Shown piece by piece: positions 8,895-16,706 of a stretch of DNA of 64,000 nucleotides; the first letter of the stretch is position 1, and the number at the start of each line of letters is the position of its first letter. The notes beneath the pieces are model-generated. The model had not been told where the DNA came from. It saw only the letters and a program-made list of their open reading frames with translations, and made no database searches. Where the stretch lies: the NCBI GenBank assembly GCA_910576325.1, contig CAJTIM010000002.1:250501-314500 (forward strand). The letters run 5' to 3'. Made by a program: the position numbers and the translations under genes. This stretch comes from Clostridia bacterium (GTDB taxonomy: Bacteria > Bacillota > Clostridia > Lachnospirales > Lachnospiraceae).

Positions 8895-10267
8895 CGAAAA
8901 TCATCCTCAACTTCCTGATAAGCGTCCACAAACTGGGTGTAGAAAGCTACAAAGGGCGGATACTCATGCAGGTTTTCCCAGGTGAGAAGTCCTTCCTCGG
9001 GGGTGCAGACAGCCTTGTTAAATACATCGCTTGTCATCAGAACCTTCAGATATTCTTCCTTCACGGGCTGATCCATTACGGAAGCAATGGGGGCGGGATT
9101 GGCGTCAAATTCATCCATCTTGCCGGTCAGTGTAGTGATAAGAGCGGGTGCTCCGCCGACAGGGGCCATGGAATTCTGAATGTGCCAGGGACCGCGGACG
9201 GCGGCAGTCATAATGGACAGATTGGTATAGCCTTTTTCCGCCAGAAGACGGTAGGATTTTCTCATAACTGCTTCGGCACCGTGCTTTGCAATCTCCTTGG
9301 CTTCGGCAACGCCCTTGGCCTCCAGTTCCTTTGCAATCTGATCGTCTAACTGTCCGGCCATCAAAACCAGATAACCGGGCTTGCTGCCCTTGCTCAGAAC
9401 CTCGGCAAAGCTCAGATGCTGGCTTACGGTAAAGTTCAGGGTCATACACAGCTTAAAATCCTTCTTCAGAAGCGCTTCGGCGGCGGGAATTGCCTCCTTT
9501 ACCGCGGGAAGCTTGAATACCACATTGGGCTCTAGTCCTCCAAGCTCTTTTCGCATGGCATCGTACCAAAATTCGGCCTGGCGGATCATGGCTTTTGTAT
9601 CGCGGATGTCTCTGGGGTCTACCTGCATACATACGAAGCCGTACTGCCTGTCGGTGGCTTCATAGATTGGGTAGAGCGCCCTTGCACTGATGGCGCATAC
9701 CTTGGTAAACATCTGGGCCGCCATAACCGAGGAGGAAGCGCCGGCGTTTTCACGCTTGATTTCCGCAACAAGCTCCTGATAATAAGCGGGATAATCCTTT
9801 TTAAAAAGCTGAATCTTGCAGGGATTGCTGGTGACCCAGCGGGCACCCTTGCGGAGAGAAGCCGTAAGACCGGAAGCGTAATCATGTCCCCATACGGTGT
9901 TGGCTTCACCGGCCTTTGTCATGTCGCACATCATTTTGACGGCGCTTGCCGCGATGGCTGCGATTTCCTTTTCCGCTGCTGCGGCCAGGTCATCTCCGCC
10001 GGATTCTTTCACAAAAGCAAGCAGATCATCGGAAGCGGCCAGGACGGCATCCTTTCCCACGAGAGAGGTAAGAACCCACTCACTTAAGTAGGAACGCAGA
10101 TCAATGGCAATATCTGCGGCTGTTTTTAAATAAAAATTCCTGCTGTCCGGATTATCTGCAATCAGGGCCTTCAGCTCTGCCTTAAGAGAAGTGGTATTAG
10201 CGGTAAAATCCGCAGCTGATTTTGGAAATAAAACAGGGTTGCGCTTAGCGGTTAGAAACTGATCCAT
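8891..10267 (-). CDS. Enlarged transaldolase-family protein
   Basis: A 458-residue protein with a class I aldolase (transaldolase) barrel. The Schiff-base lysine is Lys252 in VVFKLPAV, matching the strand-6 Lys of transaldolase/FSA enzymes; other family marks are WVTSNPCKIQLF (the TNP motif), VCMQVDPRD and LNFTVSQHLSFAE. Residues 1-135 form an alpha-helical, alanine-rich extension before the barrel, making it far longer than FSA-type (~220) and TalB-type (~317) enzymes. AAGGAGG lies 9 bases before ATG. It is the first gene of the operon, so it probably performs the committed aldol step. Acidic ketoses (uronates, sulfofructose-like compounds) are possible substrates; none is proven. Confidence 0.82.
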   Translation of the reverse strand: MDQFLTAKRNPVLFPKSAADFTANTTSLKAELKALIADNPDSRNFYLKTAADIAIDLRSYLSEWVLTSLVGKDAVLAASDDLLAFVKESGGDDLAAAAEKEIAAIAASAVKMMCDMTKAGEANTVWGHDYASGLTASLRKGARWVTSNPCKIQLFKKDYPAYYQELVAEIKRENAGASSSVMAAQMFTKVCAISARALYPIYEATDRQYGFVCMQVDPRDIRDTKAMIRQAEFWYDAMRKELGGLEPNVVFKLPAVKEAIPAAEALLKKDFKLCMTLNFTVSQHLSFAEVLSKGSKPGYLVLMAGQLDDQIAKELEAKGVAEAKEIAKHGAEAVMRKSYRLLAEKGYTNLSIMTAAVRGPWHIQNSMAPVGGAPALITTLTGKMDEFDANPAPIASVMDQPVKEEYLKVLMTSDVFNKAVCTPEEGLLTWENLHEYPPFVAFYTQFVDAYQEVEDDFR

Positions 10268-10339
10268 AAGGTAAAACCTCCTTATTTGGTGTGAAAATTG
10301 GTATCAAAAAACGAAGTTGATTTGCCTTCTTTACTTTGG

Positions 10340-10368
10340 ATTGTATTACTGAAAATACGGGCTGTCAA
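10340..10368 (-). promoter_or_regulatory. SigA promoter of the transaldolase operon
   Basis: On the minus strand TTGACA (10368-10363) and TACAAT (10345-10340) are separated by exactly 17 bases, predicting a transcript start near 10333 and a ~65-base leader. A TGGT-N9-ACCA repeat lies 22 bases upstream of the -35. Confidence 0.85.
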
Positions 10369-10390
10369 TAGAAAATATGCAAATAAAAGA

Positions 10391-10407
10391 TGGTTTTTTT
10401 TGTACCA
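10391..10407. promoter_or_regulatory. Operator-like inverted repeat 1
   Basis: TGGTTTTTTTTGTACCA: 17 nt with TGGT/ACCA arms, upstream of the leftward -35. It has the same outer arms and length as two further repeats in this intergenic region. The inner part is poorly symmetric. Confidence 0.4.
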
Positions 10408-10514
10408 AATAAAATGGCGTATTTCAAAAGAAGCCTATGATAAAATTCAAGTAAATACCCCATAAAACAAGAAAATAAAAGAATAATGATTATAAATAAA
10501 CGTGGAAAGACTTT

Positions 10515-10532
10515 TGGTTTTTTTGAAAACCA
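10515..10532. promoter_or_regulatory. Operator-like inverted repeat 2
   Basis: TGGTTTT-TTTG-AAAACCA, perfect 7-bp arms with a 4-base spacer, in the middle of the divergent region and not followed by a T run beyond the stem. It is related to the repeats at 10391 and 10714. Confidence 0.5.
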
Positions 10533-10713
10533 TAATTTATAAATATGCAATAAAATTTAATAAATATACACTCACAATCATTGATTGGGACAGAAATTTG
10601 TTGAAAATGCACAAAAAATAGAAAAATATTTGTGAAATAGATACAAAAAAATAGAGATAAAAAATAGAATAAAATAAATAATTAAAAAAATACACAAAAT
10701 AGAACGGAAATCA

Positions 10714-10730
10714 TGGTTTATTTTAAACCA
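10714..10730. promoter_or_regulatory. Operator-like inverted repeat 3
   Basis: TGGTTTA-TTT-TAAACCA, perfect 7-bp arms with a 3-base spacer. It ends one base before the -35 of the tctC promoter, a position suited to an activator or a repressor. Confidence 0.6.
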
Positions 10731-10731
10731 G

Positions 10732-10760
10732 TTGACATATACCACCGGTACGAATATAAT
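10732..10760 (+). promoter_or_regulatory. SigA promoter of tctCBA
   Basis: Consensus TTGACA (10732-10737), a 17-base spacer and consensus TATAAT (10755-10760). Transcription should start near 10767, 40 bases before the tctC ATG. Confidence 0.92.
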
Positions 10761-10806
10761 TCAAGCTATAAATCTTGTGAAAAGTGATTTGAAGGAGGAA
10801 AACGCA

Positions 10807-11787
10807 ATGAGATTGAAAAAAGTGATTGCACTTGCAACTATGTCCGTGCTTCTGATTAGCAGCCTGGCAGGATGCGGTTCCAAGGGCGGCAGCTATCCCG
10901 GCAAAAACGTAAACGTAATCGTACCTTTCGGTGCGGGAGGCAATACGGATATGTCTATTCGTGCACTTCTGAACACCGCTACGGAGCAGGTGGATGACGC
11001 TTACACCTTTGTGGTTGAGAACAAGACAGGTGACGGCGGCTTGATTGGTATGGAAGCGCTGGCGAATTCCGATGCGGATGGTTATACCTTAGGTGCGACC
11101 TGTATTGACCTGATGCTTCATATCTGCTTTGGACGTACCGAGAAGACTATGGATGACTTTATTCCGATTGCGGCAACCATGGCGGATCCTTATGCACTGG
11201 TTGTAAGCTCTTCAAGCCCCAATTATTCCACACTGGAAGAGTTTGTAGAATATGCGAAGGCAAATCCGGGCACCATTAAGGTGGGAGATTCCGGTGCCGG
11301 TGCGGCTCCAAATATTGCGGCGAAGGCGTTTGAGATGTACTTTGGCGTGACCTTTGATATCTATACATATGATGGCTCCGCAGACTGCATTACGGCTATT
11401 GAGAGCGGTGAGATTGATGCGACCTTTACACAGCCTTCTCCTGCGGTAGCTTCTCTGAAGGCCGGAACACTGTCCATGCTTGGCGTTCTCAGCAATGATC
11501 GTCTGAGCGGCTTCCCGGACTGCCCGACTGTTAAGGAAACCTTCGGTGATGAGTATGATCTGGTTATGATGGGCTGGGTAGCTCTGACGGCACCGGCCGG
11601 AACTCCCGATGATGTGGTTAAAACCTTGAATGAGCTGATGGGCAAGGCTCTGGAAACAGATGAATACAAGGAGCAGATTGAGTCTCTTGGCATGGAGTAT
11701 ATGGTTCTGTACGGCGATGAGCTGAACACTTTCCTGGATGAACAGATGAAGTTCTATGAGGAAGTTTGTGCAACCATCGAGCTGTAA
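10807..11787 (+). CDS. tctC: Tripartite tricarboxylate transporter substrate-binding lipoprotein
   Basis: Extracellular binding protein (326 residues) of a TTT-family carboxylate transporter. It has a short signal with lipobox LLISSLAGC, so it is lipid-anchored outside the membrane. The mature part starts with YPGKNVNVIVPFGAGGNTD, the TctC/Bug-family phosphate-like loop; further family marks are VGDSGAGAAPNIAA and a YDGSADCITAIESGEID stretch. The start at 10807 has AAGGAGG 8 bases upstream; an upstream in-frame codon overlaps the promoter and is rejected. TctC proteins bind citrate, other di- and tricarboxylates, or sulfonates; the ligand here is unknown. Confidence 0.93.
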   Translation: MRLKKVIALATMSVLLISSLAGCGSKGGSYPGKNVNVIVPFGAGGNTDMSIRALLNTATEQVDDAYTFVVENKTGDGGLIGMEALANSDADGYTLGATCIDLMLHICFGRTEKTMDDFIPIAATMADPYALVVSSSSPNYSTLEEFVEYAKANPGTIKVGDSGAGAAPNIAAKAFEMYFGVTFDIYTYDGSADCITAIESGEIDATFTQPSPAVASLKAGTLSMLGVLSNDRLSGFPDCPTVKETFGDEYDLVMMGWVALTAPAGTPDDVVKTLNELMGKALETDEYKEQIESLGMEYMVLYGDELNTFLDEQMKFYEEVCATIEL

Positions 11788-11903
11788 ATAATCGGACAGA
11801 TACAGTGCCTGTGTACGTAATATAGAGGAAAAACAGCCGTGCATCGTGGCAATACCTCGATGCATGGCTGTTTTCAGTACTATTGGAGGTTGATGACTGC
11901 ATG

Positions 11904-12359
11904 AAAAAGTATAATTATATTGTTTCGGTGCTTATGATGGTGCTTAGCGGCTATATACTCTTTGAAACCGGCACCTATGAGATTGGACAGAGCGCACAGA
12001 AAAATCCGGCTATATGGCCGCGGTTTTTGGCCATAGGGCTGATTATTTTATCTGTTGCGTTAATCATACAGACTATTTTCAGCCATGACCCGGAGATGGA
12101 GAACTTTTCCATCGACTGGAAAGGGGAAGGTATGAGGAAGGTCTATGTTATGTTTGGGCTTACCGTCGGGTTTGTGATTGTTCTGAAGGTTTTGGGCATG
12201 CTGTTTGCGCTGCTGCTTTTAATCCCGGCCATTGAGTGGCTGATGGGATGCCGCAGCCGCGTAATGCTGATTGCTCTTCCGGCAGGCCTTGTTGCATTTG
12301 TGTATGTGTTCTTTGGAATTATAATGAAGCTGACGCTTCCCGGACCCTTCTGGGCGTAG
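11904..12359 (+). CDS. tctB: Tripartite tricarboxylate transporter small membrane subunit
   Basis: Small membrane subunit of the TTT transporter with four predicted helices. I start it at ATG 11901-11904 region (MKKYNYIVS); an in-frame upstream codon at 11883 would add seven residues, but GGAGGTTGATGACTGC places the ribosome site before the MKKYNY start. IWPRFLAIGLIILSVALI is the typical WPxxLA stretch of TctB. The 115-base gap from tctC contains a possible hairpin around GCCGTGCATCG...CGATGCATGGC (11838-11872), which may raise tctC over tctBA mRNA. It lies 19 bases before tctA. Confidence 0.85.
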   Translation, partial: KKYNYIVSVLMMVLSGYILFETGTYEIGQSAQKNPAIWPRFLAIGLIILSVALIIQTIFSHDPEMENFSIDWKGEGMRKVYVMFGLTVGFVIVLKVLGMLFALLLLIPAIEWLMGCRSRVMLIALPAGLVAFVYVFFGIIMKLTLPGPFWA

Positions 12360-12378
12360 AGAAAGGAGGATTAAAACC

Positions 12379-13893
12379 ATGAATGTTGATGCTTTAATGA
12401 TGGCACTTACCGCGGTATTCACTCCTTACAATGTGCTGGTGATCTGCGGAGGTACGGTTCTTGGTATTTTTATCGGAGCTATGCCGGGTATGTCCTCGGT
12501 AATGGGGCTCTCAATCATGCTGCCTTTTACCTTTCAGCTGAAAGGCTATGCCAGTATTATGATGCTGCTTGGAATTTTCTGCGGTTCTATTTACGGAGGC
12601 TCTATTTCGGCCACATTAATGAATACGCCGGGTACGGCGGCTTCGGCGGCAACCTGTATGGATGCCTATCCGATGGCGGTAATTAAACGTCAGCCGGGAC
12701 GGGCCCTGGCTATTTCCACTTTTTCCTCCCTCTGCGGCGGACTGTTCAGCTGTGTGGTACTTGTATTCGGAGCTACGGCACTGGCAAAGGTGGCTTTAAA
12801 CTTTACGTCACCGGAGTATTTTGCCCTGGCCTTTTTTGGGATCAGTATTATTACCGGTGTTTCCGGAAAATCCGTGGTCAAAGGATTGATGGGCGGTATT
12901 CTGGGGCTGCTGTTTGCTACGGTGGGTGTGGATAACTTTACCGGGACGGCACGTTTTACCTTCGGCAGCTCTTTTATGAGAGGCGGGCTGGCTATGGTGC
13001 CGATTCTTATCGGTGTTTTTGCCTTTGCGCAGGCTTTGAAGACAATTGAAGAAAAGTATAATGAGAAGCCGTTTAAGGAAAAGGTTGTCATTGAACGGGT
13101 GCTTCCTATGAAAGAAGATTTGAAGCGGATTGGACCGACAGTTTTCCGTTCGGCGATTCTGGGAACCTTTATCGGTGCGATTCCCGGAACCGGCGGAGAT
13201 ATTGCCTCCTGGGTAGGCTACAATGAAGCAAAGCGCTGGTCAAAGCATAAGGAGGAGTTCGGTCATGGAGCTCCTGAAGGAATTGCAGGATCCGAGGCGG
13301 CCAATAATGCCATTGCGGGCGGTGCGTTCGTACCGCTGCTGGCACTGGGGATTCCGGGAGATGCGGGTACGGCGGTTATGCTGGGCGCTCTGACGATGAT
13401 GGGAATTGTAAGCGGTCCTCTGCTGTTTGTTGAGAGCCCGGAGCAGGCGTATACAATTTTTATCGGCTTGTTTGTGGCAAATGTTCTGATGGGAATTTTC
13501 GGATTTTTGATGATCCGTGTGTTTGGAAAGGTTATCAATATTCCCAATAAATATCTTGTTCCGGTTATTGTGACCTTCTGCATCACCGGTACATTCGCGC
13601 TCAACCGATATCTGGAAGAGGTTTTCCTGATGCTGATTATGGGTGTGATTGGCTATTTCCTGATTAAATTGGGATTCTCTATGCCGCCCATTATCCTGGG
13701 ATTGGTTTTGGGAACCTTAGCAGAAAAAAATGCCAGGCGGGGGCTGGATATTCTGGCCGGCACGGATTCCGTGTGGGATCATCCCATTGCCATTATATTT
13801 GTGATTCTGGGAATTGTTTCACTGGCTTCTCCGGCAATTGGCGCGATGATGAAAAAGCGGAAGGGAGCAAAGGCCGCAGGAGCGGGAGAATAG
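12379..13893 (+). CDS. tctA: Tripartite tricarboxylate transporter large permease
   Basis: Large membrane subunit of the TTT transporter (504 residues, about 12 helices), which moves the substrate using an ion gradient. Both TctA signature repeats are visible: GIFIGAMPGMSSVMG near the N-terminus and TFIGAIPGTGGDIASW in the middle, followed by FGHGAPEGIAGSEAANNA and VPLLALGIPGDAGTAVMLGA-type loops. AAAGGAGG precedes the ATG. With tctC and tctB it forms a complete transporter, divergent from the transaldolase operon, so the two units probably act on the same compound. Confidence 0.95.
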   Translation: MNVDALMMALTAVFTPYNVLVICGGTVLGIFIGAMPGMSSVMGLSIMLPFTFQLKGYASIMMLLGIFCGSIYGGSISATLMNTPGTAASAATCMDAYPMAVIKRQPGRALAISTFSSLCGGLFSCVVLVFGATALAKVALNFTSPEYFALAFFGISIITGVSGKSVVKGLMGGILGLLFATVGVDNFTGTARFTFGSSFMRGGLAMVPILIGVFAFAQALKTIEEKYNEKPFKEKVVIERVLPMKEDLKRIGPTVFRSAILGTFIGAIPGTGGDIASWVGYNEAKRWSKHKEEFGHGAPEGIAGSEAANNAIAGGAFVPLLALGIPGDAGTAVMLGALTMMGIVSGPLLFVESPEQAYTIFIGLFVANVLMGIFGFLMIRVFGKVINIPNKYLVPVIVTFCITGTFALNRYLEEVFLMLIMGVIGYFLIKLGFSMPPIILGLVLGTLAEKNARRGLDILAGTDSVWDHPIAIIFVILGIVSLASPAIGAMMKKRKGAKAAGAGE

Positions 13894-13905
13894 GCGGAGG
13901 GACTT

Positions 13906-14346
13906 ATGGCAGAGGAATGTATGTATTGTCAGGCGGAGGATGAACGCCGTCTCAGGCTGATGACCAAAATTACAAAGCTGAAAGTCTCCGCGCTGTATTT
14001 CTATCGGGAGCAGTCTTATCCCGGGCGCTGCGTTCTGGTATATCGGGATCATGTGCGGAAACTGACAGATTTGACGCCGGAGGCTTATACTGCATTTTTT
14101 ACGGATGTGGCGAAGGCGGCTCAGGCGTTGACGGACCTTTATCATCCCGATAAAATCAACTATCTGGTGCTGGGGGATTTGTGTCCCCATCTTCACATCC
14201 ATTTGGTGCCCAAGTATCAGGGCGGTACGGACTGGGGAGAGATCTTTCAGATGATGCCGGAACCGCAAAGGTATTTGGACGAAGCGGAAGAGAAAGAAGA
14301 GATTCGAAAAATTTGTAAAAAATTGGAGGAAATAAATGGATTTTAA
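13906..14346 (+). CDS. HIT-family nucleotide hydrolase
   Basis: Histidine-triad protein, 146 residues. The triad motif is HLHIHLVPK with His95, His97 and His99; the N-terminal CMYC may bind zinc. HIT enzymes hydrolyse or transfer nucleoside phosphoramidates and related nucleotides. It starts 12 bases after tctA with GGAGGGACTT before the ATG, and its end overlaps the next gene by 11 bases, so all five genes look like one transcript. Its link to carboxylate use is not obvious; it may be a housekeeping passenger or modify a nucleotide-linked cofactor (speculative). Confidence 0.85.
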   Translation: MAEECMYCQAEDERRLRLMTKITKLKVSALYFYREQSYPGRCVLVYRDHVRKLTDLTPEAYTAFFTDVAKAAQALTDLYHPDKINYLVLGDLCPHLHIHLVPKYQGGTDWGEIFQMMPEPQRYLDEAEEKEEIRKICKKLEEINGF

Positions 14347-14722
14347 GAGAAGAAATGAGATTGGAGAAAACCGCCTGCCCGGCCGGGTGGTACAGAACGG
14401 GGTGGGGCGGAACAGTGCGGTGGCCAGTGAGAAGATGACGGTGAGCTATTGTACCTATTCGGCCGAGAGCGGTCCTATGGCTCCTCATAATCATGCGGAG
14501 GAAACCGTAGTGGTTCTGGATTGCAAGGACGCCTACGTAAAATATGGCTCCGGCCCGGACAGTCTGGAGCATACGGTCAGGCTGGAAAAGGGAGATCTGA
14601 TGCATTTTCCGGAACTGGAATGGCATGTGTTCGGATATGATGAGGGTGGTTTTTTGGATGCTTTGTGCATTTACGGACAAGTGACCAATATTCGCCCGGA
14701 AGAAATTCAAAACGGAAAATAA
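14336..14722 (+). CDS. Single-domain cupin protein
   Basis: Small beta-barrel protein, 128 residues. The metal-site motif reads GPMAPHNHAEETVVV, followed by the second cupin motif LMHFPELEWHVF. GGAGGAAATAA precedes the ATG, which lies inside the end of the HIT gene. Cupins of this size act as sugar or acid isomerases, decarboxylases, or ligand sensors; no catalytic assignment is possible here. It is the last gene of the tct operon before the shared terminator. Confidence 0.75.
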   Translation: MDFKRRNEIGENRLPGRVVQNGVGRNSAVASEKMTVSYCTYSAESGPMAPHNHAEETVVVLDCKDAYVKYGSGPDSLEHTVRLEKGDLMHFPELEWHVFGYDEGGFLDALCIYGQVTNIRPEEIQNGK

Positions 14723-14733
14723 AATAAAGAAAG

Positions 14734-14770
14734 ACGGCGCCGGATGCGGAAGCTCCGGCGCCGTTTATAT
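14734..14770. terminator. Terminator between convergent cupin and aldolase genes
   Basis: ACGGCGCCGGA (14734-14744) and TCCGGCGCCGT (14754-14764) form a perfect 11-bp stem with a 9-base loop. TTTATAT follows on the plus side, and CTTTCTTTATTTT follows on the minus side, so it may serve both directions. Confidence 0.85.
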
Positions 14771-14801
14771 GCCTGCGGATTGATATGAGCATCATGAGGG
14801 G

Positions 14802-15647
14802 TTACTGCCTGGTTATTTGATTTTTAAATAACCGAATCTTTTCTTTCACCAGATCGTAGACCTCCGCCTTTCCGGAATTCGCTATGGGATAGAAATCTTT
14901 GCTTTCAACAGCATTGATTACACCCTTTACATAAGCCAGACGGATTTCGGTAGCTACGTTAATCTTGCGGATGCCCAGGGAAATGGCTTTTTGAATCATG
15001 TCCGAAGGAATTCCCGACCCGCCGTGAAGCACAAGAGGTACGGCCGAAATATCGTTGACCTCGGACAGACGCTCAAAGTCCAGGTTGGGAAGTCCTTTGT
15101 AGATGCCGTGGGCATTGCCGATACCAACTGCAAGGGCATCCACGGTCACGGCCTCGTTGAAGGCCTTCACATCTTCGGTACGAACCAGGAAGGGCTTATT
15201 GTCATCGTGGCTGATGTCATCCTCCACACCCAGGATACAGCCCAGTTCGGCCTCCACACTTGCACCGGCGGCCCCGGCCAGCTTTAAGGTTTCTTCGGAA
15301 ACTTTTACATTCTCCGCAAACGGAAGCTTGGAACCGTCGATCATCACGGAGGTAAAGCCGCAGTCCAGAGCCATGCGCACCTGCTCAAGGCTCTGCCCGT
15401 GATCCAGATGAATGACAACGGGAATAGGAGATCTCTCAGCAAAGGCTCTTGCGGCGGCGGCGAGAAGGGCCATGCGGCCGTCTCGGATGGCAGCTTGTCC
15501 TACAGCCAGAATGACAGGGTATTCCTCCTCCTCGGAAGCCTTGAAGATACTTTGAATAATCTCCATATTGTCAATGTTGAAGGCCGGTATGGCCGCCTTT
15601 TTTTCCTCGGCGTATGCGAGGACTTCCTTTAAGGTGCAAAGTGACAT
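14802..15647 (-). CDS. Class II ketose-bisphosphate aldolase
   Basis: Zinc-dependent aldolase, 281 residues, of the fructose/tagatose-bisphosphate family (FbaA/GatY/IolJ). Zinc ligands His83 (HLDHGQ), His180 (NAHGIYK) and His208 (LHGGSG) are present, with Asp82 as the proton donor and Glu134 in EAELG. It cleaves a ketose 1,6-bisphosphate or related 2-deoxy-ketoacid phosphate into dihydroxyacetone phosphate and an aldehyde. It lies one base after the PfkB kinase gene, which probably makes its phosphorylated substrate. AGGAGG precedes the ATG. Tagatose-, fructose- and inositol-type substrates are all possible. Confidence 0.9.
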   Translation of the reverse strand: MSLCTLKEVLAYAEEKKAAIPAFNIDNMEIIQSIFKASEEEEYPVILAVGQAAIRDGRMALLAAAARAFAERSPIPVVIHLDHGQSLEQVRMALDCGFTSVMIDGSKLPFAENVKVSEETLKLAGAAGASVEAELGCILGVEDDISHDDNKPFLVRTEDVKAFNEAVTVDALAVGIGNAHGIYKGLPNLDFERLSEVNDISAVPLVLHGGSGIPSDMIQKAISLGIRKINVATEIRLAYVKGVINAVESKDFYPIANSGKAEVYDLVKEKIRLFKNQITRQ

Positions 15648-15648
15648 A

Positions 15649-16548
15649 TTATGATTCCTCCATTCTTTTTAATACGGTTTCCAGAGACGGTGCGGCTATG
15701 CGGCCGCCCAGACCCTCGCAGGAAAGACTTGCGAAGACATTGGAAAAAAGGAGCCTTCGATTCATATCCCAATCCCGGGTCATGGCGTACAGAAACGCAC
15801 CATGAAAATTATCGCCGGCTCCCAGAGTGTCCAGAAGGCGTACGGAAACAGCGGGAGCATAATACCAGCTGCTGCCGTCATAGCCGACCGTACCATCCTC
15901 CGCGGCCGTAACTGCGGCAAAGCCGGCTCCGTGCTCCGCATAATACCTGCAGGCTTCCTTTGGCTCAAGACCAAGGGTTTTCATAGCCGTTTTGTTGTCC
16001 GGAATAAAGATATCCGTGTAGGGCAAAAGCTGTTCCATCAGGTTTCTGGGAAGATTGCCGCCGTCTATGGAGAGCTTCGCCTGAGTTTTTTCCTTACAGT
16101 AACGGGCAAGCTGAAGCATCAGATCCGGATTCATCATTCCAAGATGAAGATAACGGGTATGAGAGAGGGGTGACAGATCAAGACTTTCGAAGGTCATTTC
16201 ACGAATACAGCCGCCGTAATGCGTGATACAGCGCTTCCCGTTTTTCTCTACCTGTATCATGCTGAGGGAGGAGGGGGCCTTGTCCGTGTGCAGAAGCTGC
16301 AGATAGGCAAAATTCTGATTTTTCAGATCCGCGCCTATATATTCTCCGGTTTCGTCCTCTCCGACGATGGAGATCATTGCGGTGGAGCCGCCCAGCTTCT
16401 GATGAGCTGCAGCCGCGGTGCTGGCAACTCCACCGAGAGATATTACGAATTGACTTGCGCAGATACGCTGATCGCTTTCCGGAGGAGCGTCTACGAGCAT
16501 AATGAGATCTTTGGTACTGGAGCCAATAAAGAGTGCATTGTATTTCAT
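15649..16548 (-). CDS. PfkB-family sugar kinase
   Basis: ATP-dependent carbohydrate kinase of 299 residues. The N-terminal SLGGVASTAAAAHQKLG is the sugar-binding GG region, and DTLGAGDNFHGAF carries the catalytic base Asp246 and the anion hole. It is the first gene of a two-gene leftward operon with the class II aldolase, pointing to phosphorylation of a sugar (phosphate) followed by aldol cleavage, as in tagatose-6-phosphate or inositol pathways. AAAGGAG lies before the ATG, and a TATAAT on the minus strand at 16586-16581 is a plausible -10. A FadR-type regulator is divergent. Confidence 0.88.
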   Translation of the reverse strand: MKYNALFIGSSTKDLIMLVDAPPESDQRICASQFVISLGGVASTAAAAHQKLGGSTAMISIVGEDETGEYIGADLKNQNFAYLQLLHTDKAPSSLSMIQVEKNGKRCITHYGGCIREMTFESLDLSPLSHTRYLHLGMMNPDLMLQLARYCKEKTQAKLSIDGGNLPRNLMEQLLPYTDIFIPDNKTAMKTLGLEPKEACRYYAEHGAGFAAVTAAEDGTVGYDGSSWYYAPAVSVRLLDTLGAGDNFHGAFLYAMTRDWDMNRRLLFSNVFASLSCEGLGGRIAAPSLETVLKRMEES

Positions 16549-16610
16549 GCGGGAATTCTCCTTTAGAAGCTATTTTTTTTATTATACCATGAAGCGGATC
16601 AAAGAGAAAG

Positions 16611-16627
16611 TGGATTAAAAAGAACCA
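16611..16627. promoter_or_regulatory. Possible regulator site between pfkB and gntR
   Basis: TGGATTAAAAAGAACCA: 17 nt with TGG/CCA ends, the same length as the three repeats near tctC but only partly symmetric. It lies between the divergent pfkB-type and FadR-type genes. It may be chance. Confidence 0.25.
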
Positions 16628-16646
16628 TAATTCTTTGGCGGGTGCC

Positions 16647-16674
16647 TTGACGTAAAAGGAAATTCCGTTATAAT
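16647..16674 (+). promoter_or_regulatory. SigA promoter of the first FadR-type regulator
   Basis: TTGACG (16647-16652), a 16-base spacer and TATAAT (16669-16674). The predicted transcript starts near 16681, about 26 bases before the ATG. Confidence 0.8.
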
Positions 16675-16706
16675 GATTAGTATCACAACATGCAGGGAGC
16701 AGGCGT

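Larger units (their letters stand above)
10268..10806. other. Divergent intergenic region, AT-rich
   Basis: About 540 bases without a gene between the transaldolase and tctC starts. It is strongly A/T-rich, holds both promoters and three similar inverted repeats, and shows no conserved RNA structure that I recognise. A short leftward open frame inside it has no ribosome site and AT-driven composition, so it was not called. Confidence 0.8.

Noticed and set aside
10365-10550. Short leftward frame in the AT-rich gap
   Set aside because: Lies upstream of and across the leftward promoter, AT-driven composition, no ribosome site.
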